Shown piece by piece: positions 16,564 to 25,674 of a DNA stretch of 64,000 nucleotides (positions are counted from its first letter, which is position 1; each line of letters opens with the position of its first letter). The notes beneath the pieces are model-generated. The model made no database searches, was not told the origin of the DNA, and worked only from the letters and a program-made list of their open reading frames with translations. Source of the DNA: Rhodococcus sp. B50 (lineage in GTDB: Bacteria; Actinomycetota; Actinomycetes; Mycobacteriales; Mycobacteriaceae); NCBI RefSeq assembly GCF_013602415.1, contig NZ_WPAG02000003.1, positions 434,001 through 498,000 of the forward strand. Reading direction: 5' to 3'. Made by a program: the position numbers and the translations under genes.

Positions 16564-17730
16564 TCACCCCACCAATGCGCCGGTCGGCGCGCCCTGCGGG
16601 ACGGCGAGCGCGTTGCCGTCGATGTCGAATGTCCGGGCGTCGAGCGGATCGAACGCGAAGATCATCGACGCGCCACGGTTCACCGTGCGCGGCATGCGAG
16701 CCGCATCGAAGGTCGGGATCCGTGCATGCAACTGACGCCGCACCGCGCCGTCGCCCACCACTGAGCACATGACGTCGAAGTGCAGCCCGCCGTACTCGAC
16801 GTCGTCGATGTGCACCGCCATGCCGGCCTCACCCGGCAGCAGGTCGGCGACATCGGTCACGAGCCGCACTTTCTCCGGCCGCAGGCGCAGGACGAACGAG
16901 CCCACCGAAGCCTCGGCCCGGGGCTGCATCCCGTGGATCTCGGTGCCGAGCGCGTACCACCGGCCGTCGACGTACTCGCAGGGCACACGATTCGACATGC
17001 CGGTGAATCCCGCGACGTACTCGTCGACCGGCTCCTCGAAGACCTCTCGCGGCGGCCCGATCTGCACGATCCGGCCGGCACGCATGATCGCCATGCGGGT
17101 ACCCAGAGCCAGTGCCTCGCTCTGGTCGTGCGTCACGAACACCGCCGTGAACGGCTTGCGCTGATGCAGGTCGTGCAGTTCGGCTCGCACCTGATCGCGC
17201 AGGCGCGCATCGAGATTGCTGAGCGGTTCGTCGAACAGGACGAGATCAGGATGGGAGACCAGACCACGGGCCAGAGCGACACGCTGCTGCTGGCCGCCGG
17301 ACAGTTCCGCCGGAAGTCGATCGAGAAGCCGTTCGCAGTCCACCAGGGCCGCGGTCTGCTCGACGCGGCCGCTCTCGAGCGCGTCGGTGAGCTTGCGGGA
17401 CTTGAGAGGATAGGCGATGTTCTTGCGGACGGTCATGTGCGGCCACAGTGCGTAGGACTGGAAGACCATGCCGATGAAGCGCTTGTCCGGCGGCAGGTTC
17501 ACTCCGCGGGCACCATCGAAGACCACTTGGTCGCCGAGCGTGATCGAACCGCTCGCGGGCTGCTCCAGCCCGGCCAGGCAGCGCAGGGTTGTCGTCTTGC
17601 CGCACCCGGACGGGCCCAGCAGCACGAGGAACTCACCGTCCTCGATCTCGAGGTCGAGGTGATCCACGGCCACCGTCGGGGGCTTGCCGTCGAAGTTCTT
17701 CAGCAGCTGGCGTATCGAGACATGGGACAT
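16564..17730 (-). CDS. ABC transporter ATP-binding protein (FbpC/PotA-like)
   Basis: The 388-residue ATPase has Walker A GPSGCGKTTTLR near residue 38, the Q-loop in MVFQSYALWPHM, signature LSGGQQQRVALARGL, Walker B LVLFDEPLSNLDARLRDQ and the H-loop in FVTHDQSEALALG. The C-terminal 130 residues form a TOBE-type regulatory domain, as in ferric, spermidine and sugar importers. It energises the fused permease encoded seven bases downstream. ATG 17730 is the only sensible start. Confidence 0.93.
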   Translation of the reverse strand: MSHVSIRQLLKNFDGKPPTVAVDHLDLEIEDGEFLVLLGPSGCGKTTTLRCLAGLEQPASGSITLGDQVVFDGARGVNLPPDKRFIGMVFQSYALWPHMTVRKNIAYPLKSRKLTDALESGRVEQTAALVDCERLLDRLPAELSGGQQQRVALARGLVSHPDLVLFDEPLSNLDARLRDQVRAELHDLHQRKPFTAVFVTHDQSEALALGTRMAIMRAGRIVQIGPPREVFEEPVDEYVAGFTGMSNRVPCEYVDGRWYALGTEIHGMQPRAEASVGSFVLRLRPEKVRLVTDVADLLPGEAGMAVHIDDVEYGGLHFDVMCSVVGDGAVRRQLHARIPTFDAARMPRTVNRGASMIFAFDPLDARTFDIDGNALAVPQGAPTGALVG

Positions 17731-17758
17731 CGTGTACTCACTTTCCGACCGTCGGAGA

Positions 17759-18943
17759 TCAGGGCTCGGTGGCGAACAGGGCGACTGCCGGTTCGCGGAC
17801 GGGTTCAGGGGACGGGGTGTCGCCTTCCCGGTCTGTGCGGCCGGTCGCGAGTCGATACAGCCGTTGTGCGTGTTCGTCGGCGGTGCCCCACAGCACGCTC
17901 GAGCTCAGGGCGCGGCGGTAGTACAGGTGGGCGGTGTGTTCCCAGGTGAAGCCGATGCCCCCGTACACCTGGACGTTGGTCGCCGCGGCGAGGCCGGCGG
18001 CGTCACTGCAGGCGAGCGCTGCGATGGCGGCTGCCTCGGCGAGATCGTCGGCGCTGCCCGCGTCGACCGCCCACGCCGCGTGTGCCACGGCGGAGTCGGC
18101 GAGTTCGACGGCCACGGCCACTTCGGCGAGCATGTGTTTGACGGCCTGGAACTCGCCGATAGCGCGGCCGAATTGGACGCGTTCCTTCGCGTAGGTGACC
18201 GCCGCGTCGAGGCATGTGCGGGCGACGCCGAGGCTGTCGCAGGCCAGAGCCACGAGAGCCTGATCGCGTACGCGACCGGGTTCGGGCCGGTCGGTGAGCA
18301 GGACGGCCGGGGCGTTCGCCGCATGAACACGCGCCAGACCCCGGGTGGCGTCGGTCGTCTCCATCTGCTCGACCGTCAGGTGGGTGCGGTCGATGGCGTA
18401 CAGGCCCAGTGCTCCGTACCGGTCGACGGCATGGACCAGGAGCGTATCCGCCACGGCTGCGTCGAGAACGAATTCTGCCCGGCCTGCGAGGGTCACACCG
18501 TCGTCGCCGTCGATGACTTGGAAGGTGCCCTCACCGGGTGAATCGAACTCGTCTCCGGGGACTACGGTGGTGACGACCCTCGTTCCCGATGCGATCTGCT
18601 CGAGCAGGTCACGGGCGAAAGGGTGCTCCGCGCAGCCCGCGAGAGCGGTGGCGGCGATGACGCCGGCCAGCACCGGGACGCGGGTCAGTTCCGCGCCGAG
18701 GGTTTCGAGGACGGCCGCCACGGTGGCGTAGGAGGTTCCGAGTCCGCCGTGTACTTCCGGGACGGCGAGAGCGCCGACTCCGATCTCGCGGCCGAGCACG
18801 GACCACAGATCGTGGTCGAGGGGACCGTCGCGGTAGACCCGCTCGGACCGTCCGTCGGCCGGGTCGGTTCTGCCGACTGCGGCCCGGATGGTGTCGACGA
18901 GCAGTGCCGTGTCCTCTGCGTCGACCGCGCTCGAGAGAATCAT
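17759..18943 (-). CDS. acyl-CoA dehydrogenase, beta-type subunit
   Basis: The 394-residue protein has the helical N domain (GALAVPEVHGGLGTSYATV), a weak middle domain without a canonical flavin motif, and the C-terminal QVYGGIGFTWEHTAHLYYRR block typical of partner subunits in heteromeric actinobacterial dehydrogenases. Its C-terminus lacks the GGxxxIQRN flavin contact that the dehydrogenase at 20527-21780 has, so the two probably combine. It lies between the ABC transporter ATPase and a small conserved gene, all on the same strand. Confidence 0.87.
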   Translation of the reverse strand: MILSSAVDAEDTALLVDTIRAAVGRTDPADGRSERVYRDGPLDHDLWSVLGREIGVGALAVPEVHGGLGTSYATVAAVLETLGAELTRVPVLAGVIAATALAGCAEHPFARDLLEQIASGTRVVTTVVPGDEFDSPGEGTFQVIDGDDGVTLAGRAEFVLDAAVADTLLVHAVDRYGALGLYAIDRTHLTVEQMETTDATRGLARVHAANAPAVLLTDRPEPGRVRDQALVALACDSLGVARTCLDAAVTYAKERVQFGRAIGEFQAVKHMLAEVAVAVELADSAVAHAAWAVDAGSADDLAEAAAIAALACSDAAGLAAATNVQVYGGIGFTWEHTAHLYYRRALSSSVLWGTADEHAQRLYRLATGRTDREGDTPSPEPVREPAVALFATEP

Positions 18944-19003
18944 GTGTCGCCTTTCCTGAGGATGCCGGGGCGGGTGGGCTGCTGTCCGGCGTCGGGGATC
19001 TGC

Positions 19004-19288
19004 TCAGTCCGAGGACGGGAGGGGGCGCGCCTGCTTCTCGGCGAGCACCGCGTCGCCGATCACCAAGGGACCGGCGCCGGGCCGTACGCACAGCACCTCG
19101 ACGCCCCCGCCTTCGTATCGCTTGCCGATCAGCAGCCCCGGTTCCGTCGCCGCAGAGGCGGCCGGTGTCGCGTCGGCGGACATCGGCTCTCCCCCGCACA
19201 GCAGGGGTCCTGTCACGATGTCGTCCACTCGGACGACGACGACTTCGGCGCCACACACGGGGCTCTTGAGACGTTCTCCGACCTTCAT
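19004..19288 (-). CDS. small conserved protein of unknown function
   Basis: The 94-residue product begins MKVGERLKSPVCGAEVVVVR and continues with TGPLLCGGEPM, LLIGKRYEGGGVEVLCVRPG and ends KQARPLPSSD. Two cysteine-containing blocks and the GKRYE motif recall small actinobacterial proteins that recur beside acyl-CoA dehydrogenase genes, but their function is not known to me. GAGGAAAG precedes the ATG. A longer open frame back to 19510 overlaps the next gene and is unlikely. It may be a subunit or an acyl-binding accessory. Confidence 0.65.
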   Translation of the reverse strand: MKVGERLKSPVCGAEVVVVRVDDIVTGPLLCGGEPMSADATPAASAATEPGLLIGKRYEGGGVEVLCVRPGAGPLVIGDAVLAEKQARPLPSSD

Positions 19289-19370
19289 GTTTCTTTCCTC
19301 TCGTGTCCGGGAGCGGATCGGCAACCGGAGGCTCGCCGGGCGCCGGGTGCGGCGCCACCGGCGGTGGGTG

Positions 19371-20432
19371 TTACTGGCTGGATCCGAACAGTTGCGCGAA
19401 CTCGGCGCGGAAGGCCTCGGTGTCATCGGCGGTGACGATCCGGCTGTTGACCCAGATGTCGTCCGCGGACGTCGCGGCCGTGGAGATGTCGGGCAGGACG
19501 GAGCCGGCACGATCGGCGATGGCCTCCTGCCCAGCTTTGGTCACCAGGAAGTTCGCGAACAGCTGTGCGGCGTTGGGGTGCGGCGCGTTCGCCGAAACGC
19601 CGGTGAGGAAGGGGGCACCGAAGACCGGTGAGGGCAGACCCGATTCGACAGGAGCACCGGCTTCCTTCTCCGCGGTGAGCGGCATGGTGTAGATGGCTGC
19701 GGCGATCTCGCCGGAGGTCAGCGCCTGGGCCATCGCCTGTGCGCCCGGGTAGGTGCGGGGCTTCTGGGCCGCGATTTTTTCGACGTAATCGGGTGAGACC
19801 GTATCTTCCAGGAAGTCGTAGAAGTCCACGATGGCGGACGACACCGGAAGCATGACGCCGATCTTCCCGTCTGCGAGCGAGGGATCGAGCAGGTCCTCGT
19901 ATCCGTCGATGCCGTCTGGGACCCGGCCGGTGTTCCAGCCGTAGGTGAGGACCGCCGCCGACGAGAGGAAGATACGGTCGTCGTCGCGCAGGAACTTCTC
20001 GCGGTCGAATTCGGCGGCGTCGAAGGCGGGGCCGGTGACCGGGACGAAGTACTCCTCGGCCAGACGCGTGTCCACCCAGGGTCGGGAGGCGCTTGCGATG
20101 ACATCTGCCGTGTGGCGACCGGTTTCCGCCTCCGCCGCCAGCTTGGTCTGGAGGTTGGCGTCGTTGTCGCGGACGATCTCGACCTCGATGCCGTAGGCCG
20201 ACTGGAACCGGGAGGCGAGTTCTTGGAGGTTGTCCGTCGGCTGGCCGGTGAAGTAGGTGACCGAGCCCTCCTGTTTGGCGGCCTCGACCAGTTCCTCCCA
20301 GGCACTGTCGCCGGCAGGACCGAGATCCTCGGCGGACACCTCGGTGGCACCGGATCCGCACGCAGCGACGGCGAACGTCGCTGCAGCAATACCTATTCCG
20401 GCAATCGAGCGACGAAGCGACGGAAATCTCAT
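19371..20432 (-). CDS. ABC transporter substrate-binding lipoprotein (family 1)
   Basis: The 353-residue protein has a signal with lipobox VAAC near residue 25, then GSVTYFTGQPTDNLQELASR and a body typical of ferric/polyamine/phosphonate-type binding proteins (extracellular solute-binding family 1), including VLTYGWNTGRVPDG and DLLDPSLADGKIG. It is the probable first component of the importer encoded downstream at 14823-17730. A second, clearly related binding protein lies at 37168-38262: both share WNT, DLLDPSLADG and LASGEIA/LTSGEIA motifs. The dehydrogenase and small gene between it and the ATPase suggest one transcript for uptake and first oxidation. Confidence 0.88.
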   Translation of the reverse strand: MRFPSLRRSIAGIGIAAATFAVAACGSGATEVSAEDLGPAGDSAWEELVEAAKQEGSVTYFTGQPTDNLQELASRFQSAYGIEVEIVRDNDANLQTKLAAEAETGRHTADVIASASRPWVDTRLAEEYFVPVTGPAFDAAEFDREKFLRDDDRIFLSSAAVLTYGWNTGRVPDGIDGYEDLLDPSLADGKIGVMLPVSSAIVDFYDFLEDTVSPDYVEKIAAQKPRTYPGAQAMAQALTSGEIAAAIYTMPLTAEKEAGAPVESGLPSPVFGAPFLTGVSANAPHPNAAQLFANFLVTKAGQEAIADRAGSVLPDISTAATSADDIWVNSRIVTADDTEAFRAEFAQLFGSSQ

Positions 20433-20526
20433 GGCAGACCTTTCGAGGGGTTTTCTGAAAGAGTCGAGCGACCGTGCGCCGAGGACGTAAGGGCGCATAG
20501 GCGATGCGGTGCAACGGCCGGGGTGC

Positions 20527-21780
20527 TCAGCGATCGGAGGTGGCACCGTTGGGAATGCGATTGCGCGCCTCACGCCAGGTCAGGCCCCGGTCCGCACGAG
20601 CTTCCGCGGGGAGTCCCAGAAGTCGCTCGGCGACGATGTTGCGCTGGATCTGATCCGATCCGCCGGCGATGCTGTAACCGGGGGCGCCGAGAACGTGCGC
20701 ATTCCATTCGTAGGTACCGGGAATGCCGGTATCGGCGACCAGGTTGCGTCCCAACACTGTTCGTGCCGCAGCGGAGACCGCGGCGAGCTTGTCGACCCAT
20801 TGGATCTTGCGGATCGATCCGATCGCCGAAGGCGCGGCCCCGCCGTCACGGGCCTGACGGTCGCGCAGCAAGTCCACCGCGGCGAGTTGCTGGCGCAGGT
20901 ACACCCGAGCCAGGTGCTCTTGCACACGCGGGTCCTCGTCGCGTCCGAGGCGCCGGGCCGTGGCGACGAGCTGATCGAACTGCCCGCCGACGTTCGCGGT
21001 GTTGGAGCCGCCCTCCCGTTCGAAGGCGAGCGTGGTCAGGGCGACGGACCAGCCCTTCCCCACTTCCCCGAGACGAAGGGTATCGGGGATCCGGACCCGG
21101 TCGAGGAAGACCTCGTTGAAGCTGCTGCCCCCGGACATCTGCCGGATCGGGCGGATCTCGACCCCAGGAGCATCGAGGGGAACCAGGAACGCGGTCATAC
21201 CCTGATGTTTGGGCTGGTCGGGATCAGTGCGGGCGATGAGTTCCCCCCATTCGGCGAACTGGGCCCCCGAGGTCCAGACCTTCTGTCCCGAGACGATCCA
21301 ATCGTCACCGTCGCGCACCGCGCGAGTTCCGAGATTCGCGAGATCGGAGCCGGCGTCGGGTTCGGAGAACAGTTGGCAGGCAAGCAGTTCGCCGCGCAGC
21401 ATGTGCGGCAGGAACTGCTGTTTCTGTTCGTCGGTACCGAGGAGCCTGATGGTGGGAGCGATGAGATGCAGGGTGACCGAGACGAGTTCGTGCGGTGGGA
21501 GCGGGCACAGTTCGTTCTCGATGCGTGCGAAGGCTTCTGCAATCTCGGTTCCCGCTTCCGTGCCGCCGTACTCGCTCGGCCATCCGAGCGCACCGTATCC
21601 GGCGTCGAACTTCTCGCGCTGCCAGGTGCGGTGGCGGTCGAGGAGTGCCCGCTCCTCGTCTTCGGGGAGATCGTGGAAGACCGAGACGTCGTATTCGTCG
21701 TTGCGGACGGTGAACGCCAGTCGAGCCAAGGTGTCGGTCACCCAGGCGCGGGCGCGGGTCTCGAATTCCGAGAGGGACAT
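20527..21780 (-). CDS. acyl-CoA dehydrogenase, alpha-type subunit
   Basis: The 417-residue protein shows QLFSEPDAGSDLANLGTRAV near residue 145, the strand GQKVWTSGAQFAEWG, and the C-terminal YSIAGGSDQIQRNIVAERLL flavin contact. These are the features of a catalytic acyl-CoA dehydrogenase subunit. ATG 21780 was taken because GGAG precedes it, although the frame is open for another 36 codons. Its likely partner is the beta-type subunit at 17759-18943. An AACATAC-type site lies about 100 bases upstream (21878-21893). Confidence 0.9.
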   Translation of the reverse strand: MSLSEFETRARAWVTDTLARLAFTVRNDEYDVSVFHDLPEDEERALLDRHRTWQREKFDAGYGALGWPSEYGGTEAGTEIAEAFARIENELCPLPPHELVSVTLHLIAPTIRLLGTDEQKQQFLPHMLRGELLACQLFSEPDAGSDLANLGTRAVRDGDDWIVSGQKVWTSGAQFAEWGELIARTDPDQPKHQGMTAFLVPLDAPGVEIRPIRQMSGGSSFNEVFLDRVRIPDTLRLGEVGKGWSVALTTLAFEREGGSNTANVGGQFDQLVATARRLGRDEDPRVQEHLARVYLRQQLAAVDLLRDRQARDGGAAPSAIGSIRKIQWVDKLAAVSAAARTVLGRNLVADTGIPGTYEWNAHVLGAPGYSIAGGSDQIQRNIVAERLLGLPAEARADRGLTWREARNRIPNGATSDR

Positions 21781-21877
21781 GAATACTCCACTGGCTGAGA
21801 CTGTCCACAGCGGAACAGTCGGGCTACTGGTCGGTCCGCGGCCGGTGGCAGAAACTACCCGCTCGGCGTCCATTGGG

Positions 21878-21893
21878 AACATACGCATATTAA
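21878..21893. promoter_or_regulatory. putative operator, copy 1 of AACATAC motif
   Basis: AACATACGCATATTAA lies upstream of the dehydrogenase gene at 20527-21780. The same core (AACATAC followed by an A/T-rich half) occurs before the SDR/GntR pair at 25564-25578 and before the SDR gene at 27910-27923. It stands out as an AT island in high-GC DNA. Confidence 0.45.
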
Positions 21894-22015
21894 CGGAGAT
21901 TTAGGTCACAGTCCAGCGGTGCGGGAGATCCATGTCACCGCCGGCCGTCGGATCCGCTGCGGACCGCGGCGCCGGCCTGCATATCGGGCCGGCCGGCACC
22001 TGGGACTCGGGGACG

Positions 22016-23185
22016 TCAGTCCAGGTTGTACAGAGTGGCAGCGTTGTCGTGAAGAATCTTGCGCGCATCCGCTTCCGACAGGTGTGCGAAGTTGCGCCGG
22101 AGGTAGTCGTCCGGGCGGACGGCGTCGCTCGCCGGGCCCGGAGACATCGACGTCGGATGGGGGTAGTCGGTCTCGTAGAGCACGTTGTCGGCCCCGAGCT
22201 GCTCGATCGCGCTGCGCGCGGAGTCCTGTTCGAACCAGAAGCAGCCGTAGATCTGCCGCTTGAAGTATTCGCTGGGCAGCAGTTCGTAGTTCGGGTGTTC
22301 CTTGTGCACGCCGCTGTTCCGCCACTGCCAGTCCATGCCTTCGAGCGCGAACGGCATCCAGCCGATACCTGACTCGACGGACACGAACTTCAATTCCGGG
22401 AACCGATCACAGATGCCGCCGAAGATGAGCTGGGAGATCGTCCGGGCGTTGTCCATGAAGAACGAGATGCCCATCATCCCGTAGTTGGCCGCCACACCGT
22501 TGCTCTCGTGCCCGAAGCCGCTCAGGTCGACCTCGCCCGAGGCGATGTGGAAGTTGATCGGCAGCTTCTTCTCCTGCGCCGACGCCCACAACCGGTCCCA
22601 GTAGGGATCGGTCAGCATCGGCAACCCGAAAGCGGCCGGATTCTGCGTGAACACCAGGCCCTTGTGCCCCGCAGCCGCGACACGCTCGACCTCGGCGAGC
22701 GTGGCTTCCATGTCCCAGAAGGGCAGGATGCCCACCGGGACGTACCGGCCGGGTGCGAACTGGGCCCACTCGGTGAGGTAGTCGTTGTAGGCGCGGACGC
22801 ACTCGAGCTGCAACTCGTTGGATCCGTTGGACTGCAGCGTTTTCTGACTGAAGACCGCGACGTTCGGGTACAAGATCTGCGCGTGGATGCCGTAGTCGTC
22901 CATGAGTGCCAGGCGCTTGCCCGGATCCCACGAGCGCGGATCGGTGTCGGCGAAGCGCGGAGGGCAGTTCGGCGGGTACTCGTGCCATCCCGCCATCGCC
23001 GGGGCCCCGACGGCGCTCATACGGGTACCGGAGACGAACCATGCCTCGTCGCCGCGCTCCTCGTCCCGCCGCACGTGAGGCACGAGGTCGCCCCATTTCT
23101 TCGACATCCGGGACGTCCACAGGTCCGGCGGTTCGACGACGTGCGTATCGGTGTCGATGATCTTGATATCTCGAAGGTCGTACAC
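22016..23185 (-). CDS. amidohydrolase family protein (PF04909, ACMSD-like)
   Basis: The 389-residue protein begins with IIDTDTHVVEPPDLW, where DxDxH replaces the usual HxH metal motif of this subgroup. It goes on with NFHIASGEVDLSG near residue 214, FVSVESGIGWMPFALEG near residue 268 and YETDYPHP near residue 341, the late Asp ligand. Relatives decarboxylate or hydrolyse carboxylic intermediates (ACMSD, gamma-resorcylate decarboxylase) and are common in actinobacterial catabolic clusters, where some cleave cyclic ketones or CoA esters. GTG 23185 is preceded by GGAGGAG. It is likely co-transcribed with the CoA-transferase upstream. Confidence 0.88.
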   Translation of the reverse strand: MYDLRDIKIIDTDTHVVEPPDLWTSRMSKKWGDLVPHVRRDEERGDEAWFVSGTRMSAVGAPAMAGWHEYPPNCPPRFADTDPRSWDPGKRLALMDDYGIHAQILYPNVAVFSQKTLQSNGSNELQLECVRAYNDYLTEWAQFAPGRYVPVGILPFWDMEATLAEVERVAAAGHKGLVFTQNPAAFGLPMLTDPYWDRLWASAQEKKLPINFHIASGEVDLSGFGHESNGVAANYGMMGISFFMDNARTISQLIFGGICDRFPELKFVSVESGIGWMPFALEGMDWQWRNSGVHKEHPNYELLPSEYFKRQIYGCFWFEQDSARSAIEQLGADNVLYETDYPHPTSMSPGPASDAVRPDDYLRRNFAHLSEADARKILHDNAATLYNLD

Positions 23186-23309
23186 GAGAACTCCTCCTTG
23201 TGGAGATCGGGAAGGGAAATTGCGCGAGTGTGCGGCAAGCGCGGCGACTTCGGGTCGCAGCCGGAAAACCTGTCTACGCCGAAAGGTCGGGCCAGTGGGC
23301 GAAGACGCT

Positions 23310-24527
23310 CTACTTGATCGCGCCGGCGATCTTGAGTTCGACGATGTGGTCCCAGTCCAGACCGTGCTCGAGCAGCACCTCGTCGGTGTGCTCTCCGTGG
23401 TGCGGGGCGCGCGTCAGCACCGGGCTCTGCCCACCGAAGGAGGTCGGTGCCGTCACCATGTCCAGGGTCCGCCCGTCCTCATACTCGACCGTGCGGACGA
23501 GTCCGTTGGCCAGCGCCTGCGGATCCGACAACACGTCGATCGGCTTGCGGAAGACGTCCCACTGTCCTTCCTGCTTGCCGAGAATGTCGGTCCACTCGTC
23601 GAGAGTGCGCTGTTCGAAGACCTCGGTCAGGATCGTCGTGCACTCACGGGAATTGCGGGCGCGGTCCTCGAACGTCGCGAAACGCGGGTCGTCGACCAGG
23701 TGGGACAGGCCGATCGCCTCGCACAAGCCCGGCCAGAACTTCTGGCTCTGCAGCAGCGCGAGATGGATGTAGCGACCGTCGCCGGTTCGATAGATGTTCG
23801 AGACGGGGTTGACCGGGTTGTGCCGGTCCGGATACGGCAACTCGTCGGCGCCGATCATCTGGCAACCCGCGATCGTCGCCTGCATCGCCCAGGCGCCGAC
23901 GGAGAACAGCGAGGTGTCCACCACGATGCCTTCACCGGTGCGTTCGCGGTGCAGGAGCCCGGCCGCGATCCCGCCGGCCAGGGCCATGCCGCTCTGGGAG
24001 TCACCGAAGGCAGGCCCGGGCATGTTCGCGGGCCACTCCAGGTCGTCCGGAGCGATGGACCCGGCCGCCCCCGAGCGCGCCCAGTAGGTGATGCCGTCGA
24101 AACCGCCTTTGTCGCTGTCCGGACCCGCCACGCCCTGGGCGGTGCCACGCGCGTATACGATCCGCGGATTGCGCGCAAGGATGTCGTCGACGTCGATCCC
24201 GAGTTTGGCGCGCGCGTCGGGCAGAAAGTTCGTCATGAAGACGTCGGCGTTCTCGACGAGTTTCATGAGGACCTCACGCCCCTCGGGGTGGGCGATATCC
24301 AGTGCGACGGCGCGCTTTCCGCGGTTGTTGATCTCGAACAGGCTCGCCAGGCCGTCGACCTGGGCAGGGACGCCCCAGGCGGCGGTAGACCGGGTGGGGT
24401 CACCGAAATCCGAGTGTTCGATCTTGACGACGTCGGCTCCCCAGTCGGAGAGGATCGCGGCCGCCGAGGGGACGAACGCGTACAGCGCCACCTCTACGAC
24501 CTTGATCCCGTTCATCACCGTGGTCAT
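23310..24527 (-). CDS. CaiB/BaiF family (type III) CoA-transferase
   Basis: The 405-residue protein shows the family's opening GIKVVEVALYAFVPSAAAIL, then ILSDWGADVVKIEH, the NRGKRAVALDI stretch, and GFDGITYWARSG near residue 143, where the catalytic Asp that forms the acyl anhydride sits. Type III transferases move CoA from one acid to another, activating a substrate without ATP. AGGAG lies before the ATG. It forms a pair with the amidohydrolase and could provide the CoA ester for the dehydrogenases nearby. Racemase members of the family cannot be excluded. Confidence 0.9.
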   Translation of the reverse strand: MTTVMNGIKVVEVALYAFVPSAAAILSDWGADVVKIEHSDFGDPTRSTAAWGVPAQVDGLASLFEINNRGKRAVALDIAHPEGREVLMKLVENADVFMTNFLPDARAKLGIDVDDILARNPRIVYARGTAQGVAGPDSDKGGFDGITYWARSGAAGSIAPDDLEWPANMPGPAFGDSQSGMALAGGIAAGLLHRERTGEGIVVDTSLFSVGAWAMQATIAGCQMIGADELPYPDRHNPVNPVSNIYRTGDGRYIHLALLQSQKFWPGLCEAIGLSHLVDDPRFATFEDRARNSRECTTILTEVFEQRTLDEWTDILGKQEGQWDVFRKPIDVLSDPQALANGLVRTVEYEDGRTLDMVTAPTSFGGQSPVLTRAPHHGEHTDEVLLEHGLDWDHIVELKIAGAIK

Positions 24528-24728
24528 CGAGTGTTCTCCTTCGTCGTCTCACGGCCGCGAGAGGCCGCGCGCAGGATGGAAGTCGGCGCCGACCGACTCC
24601 GTGAGATGCGGGTCGGGAACTCGGCGAATGCTCGAACGCGAGCTGAAAACACCGTAACTATAGCAATATTTTGTGCGTTGTACATCACAATTTTCGGGTG
24701 GTCGCGAGGCGACGCCGCGCCGGGTGGA

Positions 24729-25535
24729 TCAGTAGAGCGATTCACCCCCGTCCACCACGAGGTTCGTGCCGGTGACGAACGCCGAATCCGCACTCGCGAG
24801 ATACAGTGCGGCAGCGGCCATGTCCGCCGGCGTTCCAGCCCGGCCCATGGGTACCGTCGCAGCGCGCTCGTCGAACAGATTGTTCCGCTCCTGCGCGAGC
24901 GGGGTCGCAGTGATACCCGGCGACAGCGCGTTGACGCGCACCCCGGTGGACGCGAGCTCGTAGGCGGCGAGCCTGACGAGCTGGTTGAGCCCGGCCTTCG
25001 AGGTCCCGTACGGAACCAGCGAGGGGCGCGCGCCGAGTGCCCGGATCGACGAGACGACGATGATCGAACGGTTCTCGTCCGTGCGCTCGATCATCGATCG
25101 TGCCGCGGCCTGCACACAGAGGAACGTTCCCGTCAGGTTCAGATCGATACAGTCCTGCCACTGCTGCCGCGTGAGTTCGAGGAAGGGCACCACACTCCCA
25201 CTGCCTGCATTGGCGACGAGCACATTGAGGGGACCGTTCCGGTCCTGCGCGGTCTCGAACATCGCCGCGATCGATTCCGCGTCACTGATGTCCGCGACGA
25301 TGCCCGAGACTCGATCCGTGCGGTCGCACCGCGTCTGCAGTTTCTCGACCGCCGCGCCGAGTACCTCCTGCCGGCGGGCTGCGAGGGATATCGTTACGCC
25401 CGCGTCGAGTAGACGCTCGGCGATCCCGTAGCCGATCCCCTCGCTCCCCCCGGTGACCAGCGCGTGCTGACCGGCGAGAGACCTTGCATCCGTGTTCGTT
25501 GCCGAAATTTCGCGTGTAGATGTGTTCTGGGTCAT
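24729..25535 (-). CDS. short-chain dehydrogenase/reductase (SDR)
   Basis: The 268-residue protein has HALVTGGSEGIGYGIAERLL, VLVANAGSGS, a serine in VVSSIRALG, YGTSKAG as YxxxK and the SDR tail VTGTNLVVDGGESLY. These place it in the classical FabG-like group. ATG 25535 is preceded by no strong ribosome site; the gene may be leaderless, as its start lies just after an AT-rich promoter-like stretch with TGCTATAC on the - strand. It is divergent from a GntR gene and probably controlled by it. Confidence 0.88.
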   Translation of the reverse strand: MTQNTSTREISATNTDARSLAGQHALVTGGSEGIGYGIAERLLDAGVTISLAARRQEVLGAAVEKLQTRCDRTDRVSGIVADISDAESIAAMFETAQDRNGPLNVLVANAGSGSVVPFLELTRQQWQDCIDLNLTGTFLCVQAAARSMIERTDENRSIIVVSSIRALGARPSLVPYGTSKAGLNQLVRLAAYELASTGVRVNALSPGITATPLAQERNNLFDERAATVPMGRAGTPADMAAAALYLASADSAFVTGTNLVVDGGESLY

Positions 25536-25563
25536 ACGGAGTGGTATAGCATTAACCAATCGA

Positions 25564-25578
25564 AACATACATATATTT
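25564..25578. promoter_or_regulatory. putative GntR operator, copy 2 of AACATAC motif
   Basis: AACATACATATATTT lies between the divergent SDR and GntR genes, 29 bases from the SDR start. It shares its core with 21878-21893 and 27910-27923. FadR-type regulators commonly control themselves and a divergent partner from such a site. Confidence 0.5.
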
Positions 25579-25674
25579 GGGGGTAGCCTTGATCGTGGAG
25601 TTTCCTTCCTATACTCGGCCGCACGCTCACCCCGCCCGGACGAGCGCGGACCCTGTAGAGACGACGAGGACACC

